Shown here in pieces: positions 54,702-64,000 of a stretch of DNA of 64,000 bases. Numbering within the stretch: position 1 is the first letter of the stretch; the number at the start of each line of letters is the position of its first letter. The stretch is from Leptolyngbya sp. NIES-2104 (GTDB lineage: Bacteria; Cyanobacteriota; Cyanobacteriia; Leptolyngbyales; Leptolyngbyaceae): the NCBI RefSeq assembly GCF_001485215.1, contig NZ_BBWW01000001.1, positions 992,001 to 1,056,000 of the forward strand, in the 5' to 3' direction. The notes under the pieces are model-generated. The model saw only the letters and a list, made by a program, of their open reading frames with translations, had not been told where the DNA came from and searched no databases. Both the position numbers and the translations under genes were made by a program.

Positions 54702-55304
54702 ATGCACCTGCGTTTTTCTCAAGACATTGAATCTCTACTGAAGCGACTGTCCGAAGAACCTTTGACGATCGCTTCAATTCTCGCAGAAACTTCAGAACGT
54801 GGGTTTTGTCTCGTGATTGCGCTCTTGGTGATTCCGTTTCTATTTCCGATGCCGCCTGGATTAACCGGAATTCCCGGAACTGGATGTGTGGTGTTAGGGA
54901 TGCAGATGGCACTTGGAAAACGATCGCCCTGGTTGCCTAAGAAGGTCGCACAGTTTCGATTTCCAACAGCGATCGTTCGTCAATTGCTAAAAAATATCGG
55001 ACGAGTAACGCGCATTCTCGAAAAAATTACGCGCCCTCGTCTCGGTCGAATTGCATCAAATCCGCATATCTGGCAGTTCAATGGATTGTGTATTACTTGG
55101 TTAGCAATTCTATTAATCGCACCGATTCCATTTACGAATCCTTTTCCAACGATTGGAATATTGCTGCTTGTGGTTGCGATGCTCGAATCAGATGGATTAC
55201 TGATGTGTGTCGCTTATGGATTAACGGCATTGATTACGGGAATTTGCGCGATCGTTGTTTACTTACTTTGGAGAGCACCTGAACTACTGAATCAATGGCT
55301 GTAG
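54702..55304 (+). CDS. ExoD-family membrane protein
   Basis: A 200-residue protein of the ExoD family: helical N-terminus (LRFSQDIESLLKRLSEEPLTIASILAETSERGFCLVIALLVIPFLFPMPPGLTGIPGTG), then three or four spans. ExoD affects exopolysaccharide formation in rhizobia. The core motif PMPPGLTGIPGTGCVVLGMQMALG is typical. The ATG at 54702 gives the best start; the 8-codon upstream extension is weak. It is divergent from the CSP41-like gene. Confidence 0.88.
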   Translation: MHLRFSQDIESLLKRLSEEPLTIASILAETSERGFCLVIALLVIPFLFPMPPGLTGIPGTGCVVLGMQMALGKRSPWLPKKVAQFRFPTAIVRQLLKNIGRVTRILEKITRPRLGRIASNPHIWQFNGLCITWLAILLIAPIPFTNPFPTIGILLLVVAMLESDGLLMCVAYGLTALITGICAIVVYLLWRAPELLNQWL

Positions 55305-55338
55305 AATGAAGACTAACGATCGCTTGTGAGCTAGTGTG

Positions 55339-55986
55339 ATGACTTTACTCGAAACTCAAATCTCGCTCAATACGTGGATTCCTGCTGCTTGGGAGGAGTT
55401 TGTCAAAATCGCGGATGATCCCGCTTCAAGCAAGCTCAAGGGATATTACTATGAAAAAAGGATGAGATTTGAATCGATGTCTACCGGCTCTGACCACTCA
55501 AACGATCACGCTGTCATTGGGTTCGCTCTGATCTTCTTTGCGGCTCAGCGTCAGATTCCAATGACAGCTAAAGACGGGTGTTCTTTTCGCAGACCTGGAA
55601 TCGAAGAGTTTCAGCCCGATTTTTCCTACTACATTGGTGAGAATGCCGATGCCATTCCTTGGGGCACAAGAGTGATTGATCTGAATCTCTATCCGCTACC
55701 GAACTTAGTCATTGAGGTTTCAGATACATCGTTGTCTGACGATTTGGGTGAGAAACGCTTGCAATATGAGGATTTAGGCATTCCTGAGTATTGGAGTCTG
55801 AATGTCCAAAAGGCTCAAATTCTTGCGTTTTCGTTTGCTTCTGATGGAAGTATTCGGCGAATTCGCGAATCGATCGTGCTTCCTGGGTTAAAGCTCGATA
55901 TTTTGGAGCAAGCTTTACAGCGTTGCCGTCAAGAAAATCAATCGATGGTGACTGCATGGCTCATGACTCAGTTTCAAACTCACTAG
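55339..55986 (+). CDS. Uma2-family endonuclease-like protein
   Basis: A 215-residue Uma2 protein (PD-(D/E)XK fold): [41 protein letters not shown], then the late [10 protein letters not shown]. This family is widely multiplied in cyanobacteria; its biological role is unclear. A GTG three nucleotides earlier (55336) is an alternative. The stop overlaps that of the convergent thrB gene by 4 nt. There is no sign of a toxin-antitoxin partner. Confidence 0.93.
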   Translation: MTLLETQISLNTWIPAAWEEFVKIADDPASSKLKGYYYEKRMRFESMSTGSDHSNDHAVIGFALIFFAAQRQIPMTAKDGCSFRRPGIEEFQPDFSYYIGENADAIPWGTRVIDLNLYPLPNLVIEVSDTSLSDDLGEKRLQYEDLGIPEYWSLNVQKAQILAFSFASDGSIRRIRESIVLPGLKLDILEQALQRCRQENQSMVTAWLMTQFQTH

Positions 55987-56888
55987 ATCAAGCTTGTGCC
56001 GTGAGGGTCGATCGCTAAATTTTTCACCTGCACTCCAATTCCTAATTCTGTCCACGCCTTTTCCATTGCAGCATTCACCGTTTCAGCCTTTTCTTGATGC
56101 GCCAATGCCAAGACAGTCGATCCGGCTCCACTAATCACCATGCCGTAAGCACCAGACTCGATCGCGGCGGTTCTCACCTTGTCATAGCCTTTAATCAACT
56201 TTTCGCGATACGGTTGGTGGATTCGGTCTTGCAATGCTGCCTTTAACCAGTCAGCATTCCCGCTTTCTAATCCACGAATCAACAATCCTAAATGTGCTGT
56301 GTTGAAGATGGCATCTGCACGACTATAAGTCGTCGGTAGAACACTTCGAGCCTCAGCCGTTGAGAGTTCAAAATTCGGAATTGCCACGATCGGGATAATG
56401 CTCGAATGCCAAGCTAAACCGCAAATTTCCCAAGCCCGATCGAGACCCGATGCCGCTAATCGACAGCCTCCGATCAATGCAGGCACAACATTATCTGGAT
56501 GTCCTTCGATTTCAGTGGCGAATTCTGCAATTTCAGCTTGAGATAGCGGTGATCCAGCAAGTTCATTCGCGCCAACTAATCCACCGACGATCACAGTTGC
56601 AGAACTTCCCAAACCGCGTGCGAGTGGAACTTCCATTTTGATATCGAGTTGAATCGTGGGAACTGTTCGACCGATGCGATCGAATAATTTCACAAACGCC
56701 TGATAAACCAGATTACTTGTGCCCAGAGAAACGCGATCGGCTTCTGTTCCCGTTGCTGTGATCTTTAATCCGGTGTCAATTTCGGAAAATTTGAACTCGT
56801 TATACAGTGTGAGAGCAGCTCCCACACAATCAAAACCTGCACCCAGATTAGCAGTCGTTGCAGGAACGCGAACAGTAACAGTAGACAT
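55983..56888 (-). CDS. thrB: homoserine kinase
   Basis: A 301-residue GHMP kinase that phosphorylates homoserine in threonine synthesis. Signatures are [18 protein letters not shown], the ATP loop [17 protein letters not shown] and the late [12 protein letters not shown]. The frame could open 17 codons earlier at a TTG (56939), but ATG 56888 gives the standard N-terminus. It is divergent from folC by 60 bp. The 3' end overlaps Uma2. Confidence 0.96.
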   Translation of the reverse strand: MSTVTVRVPATTANLGAGFDCVGAALTLYNEFKFSEIDTGLKITATGTEADRVSLGTSNLVYQAFVKLFDRIGRTVPTIQLDIKMEVPLARGLGSSATVIVGGLVGANELAGSPLSQAEIAEFATEIEGHPDNVVPALIGGCRLAASGLDRAWEICGLAWHSSIIPIVAIPNFELSTAEARSVLPTTYSRADAIFNTAHLGLLIRGLESGNADWLKAALQDRIHQPYREKLIKGYDKVRTAAIESGAYGMVISGAGSTVLALAHQEKAETVNAAMEKAWTELGIGVQVKNLAIDPHGTSLI

Positions 56889-56948
56889 GAGCAGCGATCG
56901 CAATAAACCGTTTTCTATTGTAGAGTTAGACGATCGCAATTTTCAGAC

Positions 56949-58199
56949 ATGCCAAATTTGGACACGATTCAAAAAATAGAAGCGCTATTGCAATCTTATG
57001 AGCGCTTCGGAGTTCATCTTGGGTTAGAAGCGAGTCTAAAGTTACTGACAGACTTGGGAAACCCGCATGAGCAAGTGCCAGTGATTCATGTGGCGGGCAG
57101 TAACGGTAAAGGTTCTGTTTGTGCGTATCTTTCATCGATTTTGACTGGATCAGGCTACAGAACGGGACGCTATACTTCACCGCATTTGATCGATTGGACT
57201 GAGCGAATTTGTATCAACAATCAATCGATCGAGCCTGAAGCGTTGTATCGATCGCTCTTGAAAGTTCAAGCTAAAGTTGATCCGAACTGTTCCCCTACTC
57301 AGTTTGAAGTGTTGACTGCTGCAATGTGGCTGTATTTTGCAGAACAGAAGGTCGATATTGCAGTGATCGAAGTCGGATTAGGCGGGCGATTAGATGCAAC
57401 GAATGTGATCGAACATCCGTTAGTGAGCGTGATTGTTTCAATTAGTCGAGAACATTGGCAACGATTAGGGTCTACTTTGTCAAAGATTGCTTTTGAAAAA
57501 GCTGGAATTTTGAAATCTAACTGTCCGGCAGTGATTGGACAATTACCACCGGAAGCGAGGAGCGTGATCGATCGACGAATTGCCGATCTCGATTGTCCCG
57601 TCATTTATCCCGAACCTGCTCGATCGATCGACGGTTGGGCACACAAAGATCATTTCAAGTATCAGTTACCGCTACAAGGCGAAATCCAATTACACAATTC
57701 TGCATTAGCGATCGCAGCAATTGAATTTCTCAGACAGCAGAATTGGAACATTTCTGATCATGCGATCGTGAATGGTATTCAAAATACTACTTGGGCAGGA
57801 CGGATGCAGTGGTATGACTGGAACGGAAATCGAATTCTAATTGACGGCGCACACAATCCAGCAAGCGCAGAAGCGTTACGGCAATACGTGGATCAAATCG
57901 GGAAAGCCCCGATTCAATGGGTTATGGGAATGTTATCGACCAAAGATCACGCGGATATTTTCAAAGCATTATTGCGATCGCAAGACTCACTTTTTCTAGT
58001 CCCTGTACCGGATCATAGTTCCGCCGATCCAACTGAACTCGCCAGCCTCGCAGCAGAACTTTGCCCAGACCTTAGAACCTGTCAAATTTATCCAGATGTT
58101 CCAACCGCATTGAAAACTGCGATCGGGCAACCGGAACTCACGGTGTTTTGCGGTTCGCTCTACCTAATTGGGGACTTTTTTAAGCAGCAGCGATCGTGA
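56949..58199 (+). CDS. folC: bifunctional folylpolyglutamate/dihydrofolate synthase
   Basis: A 416-residue Mur-ligase-type enzyme: the nucleotide loop HVAGSNGKGSVCAYL, TSPHLIDWTERICIN, VEVGLGGRLDATNVI-like (IEVGLGGRLDATNVI), and DGAHNPASAEALR. It adds glutamate to dihydropteroate and folates in the cytoplasm. Full length. It starts 60 bp from divergent thrB. A hybrid kinase gene follows 81 bp downstream on the same strand. Confidence 0.95.
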   Translation: MPNLDTIQKIEALLQSYERFGVHLGLEASLKLLTDLGNPHEQVPVIHVAGSNGKGSVCAYLSSILTGSGYRTGRYTSPHLIDWTERICINNQSIEPEALYRSLLKVQAKVDPNCSPTQFEVLTAAMWLYFAEQKVDIAVIEVGLGGRLDATNVIEHPLVSVIVSISREHWQRLGSTLSKIAFEKAGILKSNCPAVIGQLPPEARSVIDRRIADLDCPVIYPEPARSIDGWAHKDHFKYQLPLQGEIQLHNSALAIAAIEFLRQQNWNISDHAIVNGIQNTTWAGRMQWYDWNGNRILIDGAHNPASAEALRQYVDQIGKAPIQWVMGMLSTKDHADIFKALLRSQDSLFLVPVPDHSSADPTELASLAAELCPDLRTCQIYPDVPTALKTAIGQPELTVFCGSLYLIGDFFKQQRS

Positions 58200-58280
58200 G
58201 TCTACCTAAAGATAGACGTGACTGCCTATCGAGAGAGTTAGTCTAATTAAAATGCCCCTGTGCGGGAGTTATTTCTGGTT

Positions 58281-60344
58281 ATGGTGGAACATTCTCGATC
58301 GAGCGATTCGTATGAGGTCTACTTGCACCCTTATTCTGAGGGTCAGAGCGCAGAATTGTCTGAGCCAAAGTTAACCTACTCGCAAGTCTTAGAGCGACTC
58401 CAGCAAACCGAAGCAGCCCTACGAAACGCTGAAGCACGATTTGAACGATTCGAGCAGGGCAGTCGAGACGGGTTTTGGGATTGGAATATCATCACGAATC
58501 AATGGTATGTGTCCAATCGCTGGAAAGAACTACGCGGCATTGCAGCCGATGAAACCCTTTCCGATTCCGTCTCTGTCTGGTGCGAAACGGTGCATCCAGA
58601 AGACCGCGATCGCGTTCTCGATCATTTTCACGGCTACATCGCTCAAGGATCAGGACAGTACAGCGATGAATATCGAATCTTACGGAGCGACGATACGATC
58701 GTTTGGGTACTCGATCGCGGTCAAGCGGTTTGGGACGCTACCGGACGAGCGATTCGAGTGACTGGCTCACAAACTGATATTACAAAACTAAAACACACAG
58801 AAGACGCATTAGAAGAAAGCCAACTGATTTATAAAACGCTGGCAGACACAATGCCGCAAATGTTTTGGATCACACAGCCCAACGGATATCACGAATACTT
58901 TAATCAACGCTGGTACGACTACACAGGAACACATCCCGGTGAAACCGACGGTGAAGGCTGGCAAAACTGCTTCTACCGTGAAGATGCTGAAAAAGCTAAC
59001 GTAGTTTGGCAACATTGCCTCAGGACCGGCGAACCTTATACCGTTGAATATCGCTTAAGAAATGCGAAAACCGGAGAATACCGCTGGCATCTCGGAAAAG
59101 CTCTTCCACTGCGCGATGCAGACAGCAATATTATTCGGTGGTATGGTTCTTGTACCGACATTCACGATCAGAAAATGCTGATCGAACAACGTGCAAATGC
59201 ACTGGAGCGAGAACGGGCAGCTCGTCTAGAACAAGAAAAAGCCAACCGGATCAAAGATGAATTTCTCGCCGTCGTTTCCCACGAGTTACGCTCCCCCCTC
59301 AATCCGATCTTAGGCTGGGTCAGACTGCTCAGAACTCGCAAAATGAGCGACACCCAAATTCAACAAGCCTTAGAAACGATCGAGCGAAACGCCAAACTGC
59401 AATCCCAACTGATCGAAGATCTGCTCGATGTCTCCAGAATCCTACGGGGTAAATTAGCCTTGATTTTTGCACCTGTGAACCTGGTGACTGTCGTCGAAGC
59501 CGCGATCGAAACCGTTCGCCTTCCTGCCCAAGCCAAAAACATCCAAATTCAAACCCGGTTAAATTCCACATTCACGAACGTTTCCGGCGACTTCAACCGC
59601 CTTCAGCAAATTGTCTGGAACCTTTTATCCAACGCTGTAAAATTCACTCCTGAAAACGGCACGATCGTGATCGAGCTTTCTAGCCGAGATTCGATGATTG
59701 CGCTGCAAGTAACCGACACCGGAAAAGGCATCGCCCCCGAATTTTTACCGCACGTCTTTGAGCAATTCCGTCAAGCCGACAGCAGCATCACTCGACAGTT
59801 CGGCGGATTGGGACTTGGACTTGCGATCGTGCGTCACATTGTCGAACGCCATCATGGTCGAATCAGCGTTGATAGTTCCGGTGAAAATCTCGGTGCAACC
59901 TTTACCGTTGAGCTACCGTTACTCACTACTTCAGTGCAGCCGCCACTTGCCGCGATCGATCGCATTCCTGACGATCAACTCACCGGACTTTCGATTCTAG
60001 TTGTCGATGATGAAGCCGATGCGAGAGATCTTCTGGGATTTCTACTCGAACAACAAGGGGCAAAAATTACGATCGCTCATTCTGCTGAAGATGCTCGATC
60101 GAAACTGGCAGAAATGCAGCCGAATGTTTTGGTTAGTGATCTGGGAATGCCTGGAGAAGACGGCTTTCAACTGATTCGACAGTTACGCGCTCAAGGTTGG
60201 AACACTCCAGCGATCGCGGTGACTGCCTACGCCCGTGAAGAAGATCGACAAGCCGCCCTTGCTGCCGGATTTCAAGCACACGTCACCAAACCGATCGAAC
60301 CCACCGAACTTTTTAAAGCCATTCGATCGGCGGTTCGTGATTAG
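58281..60344 (+). CDS. hybrid sensor histidine kinase (two PAS, receiver)
   Basis: A 687-residue soluble hybrid kinase. Order: coiled N-terminus, two PAS/PAC modules (about 50-180 and 182-305), HisKA with VSHELRSPLNPILGWVRLL, HATPase (DTGKGIAPEFLPHVFEQF, FGGLGLGLAIVRHI) and a C-terminal receiver (about 565-685) with VVDDEAD, Asp in VLVSDLGMPGEDG and Lys in HVTKPIEPTEL. GTG at 58260 is an alternative start. Core and receiver are close to the separate kinase and response regulator at 808-3516. The stimulus is unknown. A terminator follows. Confidence 0.93.
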   Translation: MVEHSRSSDSYEVYLHPYSEGQSAELSEPKLTYSQVLERLQQTEAALRNAEARFERFEQGSRDGFWDWNIITNQWYVSNRWKELRGIAADETLSDSVSVWCETVHPEDRDRVLDHFHGYIAQGSGQYSDEYRILRSDDTIVWVLDRGQAVWDATGRAIRVTGSQTDITKLKHTEDALEESQLIYKTLADTMPQMFWITQPNGYHEYFNQRWYDYTGTHPGETDGEGWQNCFYREDAEKANVVWQHCLRTGEPYTVEYRLRNAKTGEYRWHLGKALPLRDADSNIIRWYGSCTDIHDQKMLIEQRANALERERAARLEQEKANRIKDEFLAVVSHELRSPLNPILGWVRLLRTRKMSDTQIQQALETIERNAKLQSQLIEDLLDVSRILRGKLALIFAPVNLVTVVEAAIETVRLPAQAKNIQIQTRLNSTFTNVSGDFNRLQQIVWNLLSNAVKFTPENGTIVIELSSRDSMIALQVTDTGKGIAPEFLPHVFEQFRQADSSITRQFGGLGLGLAIVRHIVERHHGRISVDSSGENLGATFTVELPLLTTSVQPPLAAIDRIPDDQLTGLSILVVDDEADARDLLGFLLEQQGAKITIAHSAEDARSKLAEMQPNVLVSDLGMPGEDGFQLIRQLRAQGWNTPAIAVTAYAREEDRQAALAAGFQAHVTKPIEPTELFKAIRSAVRD

Positions 60345-60357
60345 CTTCACAAACTAG

Positions 60358-60405
60358 AAAACTGGTCTCGACGCTTCACATTGGAGAAGTCAAGACCAGT
60401 TTTTT
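60358..60405 (+). terminator. intrinsic terminator after the hybrid kinase gene
   Basis: CTGGTCT (60362-60368) pairs with AGACCAG (60393-60399), with further GAC/GTC pairs inside, followed by six T; a run of A precedes the stem, so it can partly act both ways. Confidence 0.85.
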
Positions 60406-60456
60406 ATCGAAGACAAGTTTTTATATTTGGGGCGATGAGTGCTCCTGTTGAAAATC

Positions 60457-60475
60457 CCCAGCATTTATACCTGGG
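60457..60475 (-). terminator. weak hairpin after psb35
   Basis: CCCAG (60457-60461) and CTGGG (60471-60475) form a short stem; on the minus strand GATTTTC follows, 25 bp beyond the Psb35 stop. Confidence 0.35.
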
Positions 60476-60499
60476 TTAATATCCAGCGCTTCGATCGAC

Positions 60500-60703
60500 T
60501 TAAAGACCAGGAGTTTCTTCCTTCTGGACTTCAGGAACGATATCGGGACGTTCTTTATCTTCCCAACCGACCGGGCGCTTTGAGTTGTACCAAGCCAGCG
60601 AACCGAAGGTCACGGCTGCAATAAATCCAACGACATAAACAGCGGTAAAAGACGCCGGAAACTGCATTCCGGGCTTCGTTGCAACTTCTAATAGAAGGTT
60701 CAT
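60500..60703 (-). CDS. psb35: photosystem II assembly protein Psb35
   Basis: A 67-residue protein with one membrane span (about 20-40, FTAVYVVGFIAAVTFGSLAWY) and the conserved stretch NSKRPVGWEDKERPDIVP. I recall this as the Ssl2148/Psb35 family, a small thylakoid protein found with CP47 assembly modules and high-light-inducible proteins. It starts from an ATG preceded by AGGAGC-like sequence. It is a single gene between the hybrid kinase (convergent) and the PBP1A gene. Confidence 0.78.
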   Translation of the reverse strand: MNLLLEVATKPGMQFPASFTAVYVVGFIAAVTFGSLAWYNSKRPVGWEDKERPDIVPEVQKEETPGL

Positions 60704-60808
60704 GTAAAATGCTCCTGTGAATTTTTTACTGAAACCAGAGTATCAGAGACACTGATCCAAGTCATCTTTCGGCAGTCCGATTGTGAACTTAGAACCGGGT
60801 AATATTCC

Positions 60809-63169
60809 CTAGTTCCCAGGGGGAGGAAGGGGATCAGCCGCAGCGGGGGGAGCAGGCTCTGGAGGAGTAGCCGGAGCGCTAGGAGCAGCAGGCTCTGGAG
60901 CAGGGACGGGTTCCGGAGGGGTAGCCGCAGCCGGGGGTTCTGGAGCGGGAGCGGGAGCAGGCTCAGAATAGCGAGGCGGTTCAGAGTAGGCGGGTTCAGG
61001 CGCAGGCTCTTCGTAATATCGCTGTCTGCGAGGTTCTTCAACTGGATCGGAACCTTGACCAAGCGATCGAGTCCGATTCGGTTTCACAGGTTGCGGCTTG
61101 ATCGTGCCTTTACGGTCTTCGATATTGTCCGGCAGTTCCGCAAATTTCTGAACGGGCATTCCTTGAACCGCTTCTTTCATGAATTGATGCCAAGTGTAAG
61201 CCGCCGTTCCACTACTTCCCCAAGTCGGTGAATTGTCATCGTTTCCGAGCCAAACTCCCGTCACCAGTTGGGGAATGTAGCCGATAAACCAGAGATCACG
61301 GGCATTTTCAGAGGTTCCCGTTTTTCCGGCAACGGGTCGATCGATTTGTGCAGGTCGCCCGGTTCCCTCGCTGACTACTTCCCGCATCATCCAGTTCGTG
61401 ATCGTTGCCGTATCTGCGTCTAAAACGCGCTTGGGCTTGTAGTTAGAATCGTAAAGGACTTTTCCATTACGATCGATGACGCGACGAATGGCATGAGGCT
61501 TAACGTGATTCCCTTGCGTCGCAAACACACCGTAAGCGCTTGTTAATTCCAGCGGATTTACTTCATAGGCACCGAGTGCCAGCGAGTAAGTTGGCTCCAT
61601 TTTCGAGCCGATGCCCATACTGCGAGCAAGTTTAATCACTGGCTCAAATCCAACATCGATCAGCACTTTAACAGCAACGGTATTAATCGATTTGGTGAGT
61701 GCCGATTTCATACTTTGCCAGCCTGAATATTTATTGCCGTAATTCTTCGGCTGATAGCCATCGACCATAAATCGCTCATCAAGGTAAGAGCGATTCGGAG
61801 AAAATCCGGCTCCTACAGCGGTTGCATACACAAATGGTTTGAAGGTCGATCCCGGTTGTCGTTGGGCTTGAGTCGCTCGGTTGAATTGGCTTTCTTTGTA
61901 AAAATCGTAGCCGCCGACCATCGATCGAATTTCACCGTTACGCGGATCGATCGCAACTAAAGCCGCTTGCTTGAATCCTTCAGCATTGCCATCGACGGTG
62001 ATTGCGTCTCGAATCGCTTTATCTGCTGCTTTCTGCCATTTTGCATTCAAAGTCGTCTCAACCGTGACTCCTCCTGCTGCAATTTTGTCTTTTGGCACGA
62101 GTTTTTCAAGCTCTTGCTGCACGTAATAAGTGAAATAGGGCGCAGCGCTCTGAATATTCTTCGGTGTACTCGGCTTTACGGCTAATTTTTCAGCTTGTGC
62201 CGCTTGCGATTCGATTTCGGTAATGTAGCCAGCGACGACCATTTTATCGAGTACGACATTGCGCCGCTCTTGTGCCTTCTCTAAACTGACCAGCGGAGAA
62301 TATAAGCTCGGAGCCGGGGGCAATCCTGCGATCGTTGCCATTTCCCCAAGCGTCAGTTGATCCACCGACTTGCTGAAATAAATCCAAGCCGCGTCTGCCA
62401 CTCCATACGCATTCGAGCCGAGGTACACAAAATTGAGATATTTCTCTAGAATCTGCTTCTTATCGACATTGCGTTCGAGCTTCTGAGCGATCAACGCTTC
62501 TCGGACTTTTCGCCCCATACTGCGATCGTCTTGATCGAGAAACACAATCCGCGACAATTGCTGCGTGATTGTGCTTCCCCCTTCGACTACATCGCGAGAA
62601 GTCAAGTTCCGAAATACAGCGCGTCCGATCCCCTGAAAATCGAGACCGTTGTGATCATAGAATCGCCGATCTTCAGAAGCGACAAAGGCTTGAACTAAGC
62701 GATTGGGCATTTTGTCGATCGCCAATCGTTCTCTAGTCGCCGGACCCAACTGGTGCAGCACTGTTCCATCTGAAGCGCGAATCGTCACCGTTCCGGGACG
62801 AGCAAACGTCTTGAGTTCAGCCGCATCTGGCAAGCCTTGATCAATTTCGATCGATGCCGCTCGAATCGCCGTTGCGCCGATTACCACCACACTGCCCGCA
62901 ACGATCCAATTGCGTGCCTTCTTCGTTTTCAGCGGTGCGGGAATTTTCTGTTCAAGGGCTTGCAGTCGGGCGGTCGCTCCATCGAGCCAACTCCGGAATC
63001 CTGCTAAGCGTGGATGCTCCATCAGCTTTGCGACCCTGCGCTGTGACCGTTCTCGCCGCGGTTTAGTCGGGCGTTTCTTTCCGTCGGTTCCGTCTGTCAT
63101 GGAGTCCAACCCTGTTGGGGAGTGATCATTCTGAATGGGTTTACTGCGCTTCGAGCTACTCTTCGCCAC
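60809..63169 (-). CDS. class A penicillin-binding protein (PBP1A)
   Basis: A 786-residue bifunctional peptidoglycan synthase. A basic cytoplasmic N-terminus (KKRPTKPRRERSQRR), one membrane anchor (about 88-105), a GT51 glycosyltransferase domain (EDRRFYDHNG about 165, GGSTITQQLSR), and a transpeptidase domain with SxxK in QPGSTFKPF (about 441), KSINT, and KTG in AGKTGTSEN (about 615). The last 85 residues are Pro/Glu/Ala-rich (PAPEP, PPEPAP repeats) and probably lie in the periplasm. It polymerises and crosslinks the cell wall. The Pro-rich tail may be long because of repeat expansion. Confidence 0.95.
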   Translation of the reverse strand: MAKSSSKRSKPIQNDHSPTGLDSMTDGTDGKKRPTKPRRERSQRRVAKLMEHPRLAGFRSWLDGATARLQALEQKIPAPLKTKKARNWIVAGSVVVIGATAIRAASIEIDQGLPDAAELKTFARPGTVTIRASDGTVLHQLGPATRERLAIDKMPNRLVQAFVASEDRRFYDHNGLDFQGIGRAVFRNLTSRDVVEGGSTITQQLSRIVFLDQDDRSMGRKVREALIAQKLERNVDKKQILEKYLNFVYLGSNAYGVADAAWIYFSKSVDQLTLGEMATIAGLPPAPSLYSPLVSLEKAQERRNVVLDKMVVAGYITEIESQAAQAEKLAVKPSTPKNIQSAAPYFTYYVQQELEKLVPKDKIAAGGVTVETTLNAKWQKAADKAIRDAITVDGNAEGFKQAALVAIDPRNGEIRSMVGGYDFYKESQFNRATQAQRQPGSTFKPFVYATAVGAGFSPNRSYLDERFMVDGYQPKNYGNKYSGWQSMKSALTKSINTVAVKVLIDVGFEPVIKLARSMGIGSKMEPTYSLALGAYEVNPLELTSAYGVFATQGNHVKPHAIRRVIDRNGKVLYDSNYKPKRVLDADTATITNWMMREVVSEGTGRPAQIDRPVAGKTGTSENARDLWFIGYIPQLVTGVWLGNDDNSPTWGSSGTAAYTWHQFMKEAVQGMPVQKFAELPDNIEDRKGTIKPQPVKPNRTRSLGQGSDPVEEPRRQRYYEEPAPEPAYSEPPRYSEPAPAPAPEPPAAATPPEPVPAPEPAAPSAPATPPEPAPPAAADPLPPPGN

Positions 63170-63433
63170 ATTCGTGCCTCACACACAAAGATGCTAGTTA
63201 TCCGCGAGAATCAGGCTTTAACCTTCGCTAGATTGACGGAAAGCGGTTTCCGAGTCAACCGTATGTGTAAAAGTGGAATGAATTCTGCTGCGGAAACAGA
63301 AAACATTTCACAATTCGTAGAATTACTGAGGTTTAGTTTACAAGACTTTATCGAGTTTGCGATCGCACCCCTCAGATTTTCTCACTTGCGGTTCGTCATC
63401 CGGAGCATCGTTCACGATCGTAAAATCGATTTT

Positions 63434-64000
63434 TTAATCAGACAAAGGCAATTCGATCCAAAAAGTGGTGCCTTGGTTCACGACCGATTCACACTGCAAT
63501 CTGCCGTGATGCTGTTCGGTGATAATTTGATAAGCGATCGATAATCCTAATCCAGTGCCTTGACCAATCGGTTTTGTTGTAAAAAATGGATCAAAAATCT
63601 TCGCCTGAAGGTGCTGAGGAATTCCGATTCCGTTATCGGTGATTTCGATTTGGATCTGATGAGGTGTTGCGGAGGTGCGAATCATGATTTTGGGGTGATC
63701 ACGATGTTTGAGTGCATCGATCGCATTACTGAGCAAATTCAGTAGAACTTGGTTGAATGCTGACGCGTAACATTCAATTTTTGGCAATTCTCCATAGTGT
63801 TTAATCACCTCAATCTTGGAGTTCAAGCGCGATCCCAAAATCATCAACGTACTATCTAAGCCTTCATGCAAATCGACGACCTTGAGTTCAGCTTCATCAA
63901 GGCGGGAAAAGGTTCTCAGCAATCCGACAATTTCTTCGATGCGTTCGGCTCCGGTTTGCATCGATCGTAGAACGTGCAAAAAATCTTCCAGGACAAAGGG
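63434..64000 (-). CDS. sensor histidine kinase, C-terminal part, runs off the window
   Basis: The frame is open to the right edge (a TTG at 63979 is only an internal codon). Visible are the end of a dimerisation region (MQTGAERIEEIVGLLRTFSRLDEAE) and a complete HATPase domain: N box NQVLLNLLSNAIDAL, G1 ITDNGIGIP, FDPFFTTKPIGQGTGLGLSIAYQI. The LLRTFSRLDEAE segment is common in cyanobacterial multidomain kinases whose sensor domains lie N-terminal. It ends at 63434. The sensory part is outside the window, so the input cannot be named. Confidence 0.93.
   Translation of the reverse strand, partial: PFVLEDFLHVLRSMQTGAERIEEIVGLLRTFSRLDEAELKVVDLHEGLDSTLMILGSRLNSKIEVIKHYGELPKIECYASAFNQVLLNLLSNAIDALKHRDHPKIMIRTSATPHQIQIEITDNGIGIPQHLQAKIFDPFFTTKPIGQGTGLGLSIAYQIITEQHHGRLQCESVVNQGTTFWIELPLSD

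Noticed and set aside
63122-63544. 140-codon plus-strand frame between PBP1A and the kinase fragment
   Set aside because: It overlaps the opposite strand of both genes and has no recognisable domain; its start lies inside the PBP1A coding region.
1-64000. CRISPR-like repetition from many GCGATCGC octamers
   Set aside because: The octamers are scattered in coding sequence at irregular spacing, as usual for cyanobacterial HIP1 sites, without repeat-spacer order.

Overview
The window is a piece of a cyanobacterial chromosome. The evidence is direct: an orange carotenoid protein beside its fluorescence recovery protein, a Psb35-type photosystem protein, Ycf66, a KaiB-domain protein, a cyanobacterial iron-uptake-type porin, a light-sensing Pix/Ptx taxis locus, and very frequent GCGATCGC (HIP1-like) octamers. 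Moderate GC and the presence of an HpsE-like hormogonium glycosyltransferase next to a taxis locus suggest a filamentous, Leptolyngbya-like organism; that genus-level guess is inference. I saw no rRNA, tRNA or CRISPR array.

Region 1 (1-6.8 kb, minus strand): end of a DMT/EamA exporter preceded by a response regulator and a three-PAS histidine kinase, then ribokinase, then a DrrAB-like ABC exporter pair. Region 2 (7.0-8.5 kb): the OCP-FRP photoprotection pair. Region 3 (8.4-13 kb, minus): a tightly packed operon of a methyltransferase-glycosyltransferase fusion, a second glycosyltransferase, a concentrative nucleoside transporter and a secreted proline-rich protein. Region 4 (13.2-15.9 kb): a large envelope protein joining a phosphate-binding-like domain, one membrane span and two DUF4912 domains.

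Region 5 (15.9-25 kb): an NMT1/SsuA-type ABC importer, a divergent GntR/FCD regulator, an SLH porin and two MFS transporters. A shared TCGTATAC motif lies in front of the importer, the porin and the first MFS gene, suggesting one regulon controlled by the GntR protein. The second MFS gene ends exactly in a 200-bp miniature inverted-repeat element. Region 6 (25.2-35.3 kb): a complete phototaxis signalling operon (PatA/PilG-type regulator, CheY, CheW, a soluble chemoreceptor with five GAF domains of which four look like bilin-binding cyanobacteriochromes, a CheA hybrid, and a second CheW). Between it and a His-type Dps gene lie an orphan InsA-like protein and a small conserved protein.

Region 7 (36-51 kb): HpsE-like glycosyltransferase, small conserved proteins, a UbiB/ABC1 kinase, a DegT aminotransferase, FetB-type permease, a KaiB-domain protein translationally coupled to the deazaflavin enzyme CofH, a DUF3352 protein, endonuclease III, NUDIX hydrolase, PrxQ/BCP peroxiredoxin, ArgH and a NarL-type regulator. 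Region 8 (51-64 kb): a PMT-family mannosyltransferase, Ycf66, a CSP41-like epimerase, ExoD, Uma2, ThrB, FolC, a PAS hybrid kinase, Psb35, a class A penicillin-binding protein and the C-terminal part of another histidine kinase running off the window.

The most noteworthy items are the photosensory chemoreceptor with divergent GAF domains, the structured leader in front of the taxis operon, the putative GntR regulon, the KaiB-CofH coupling, and the miniature element that supplies the stop codon of a transporter gene.
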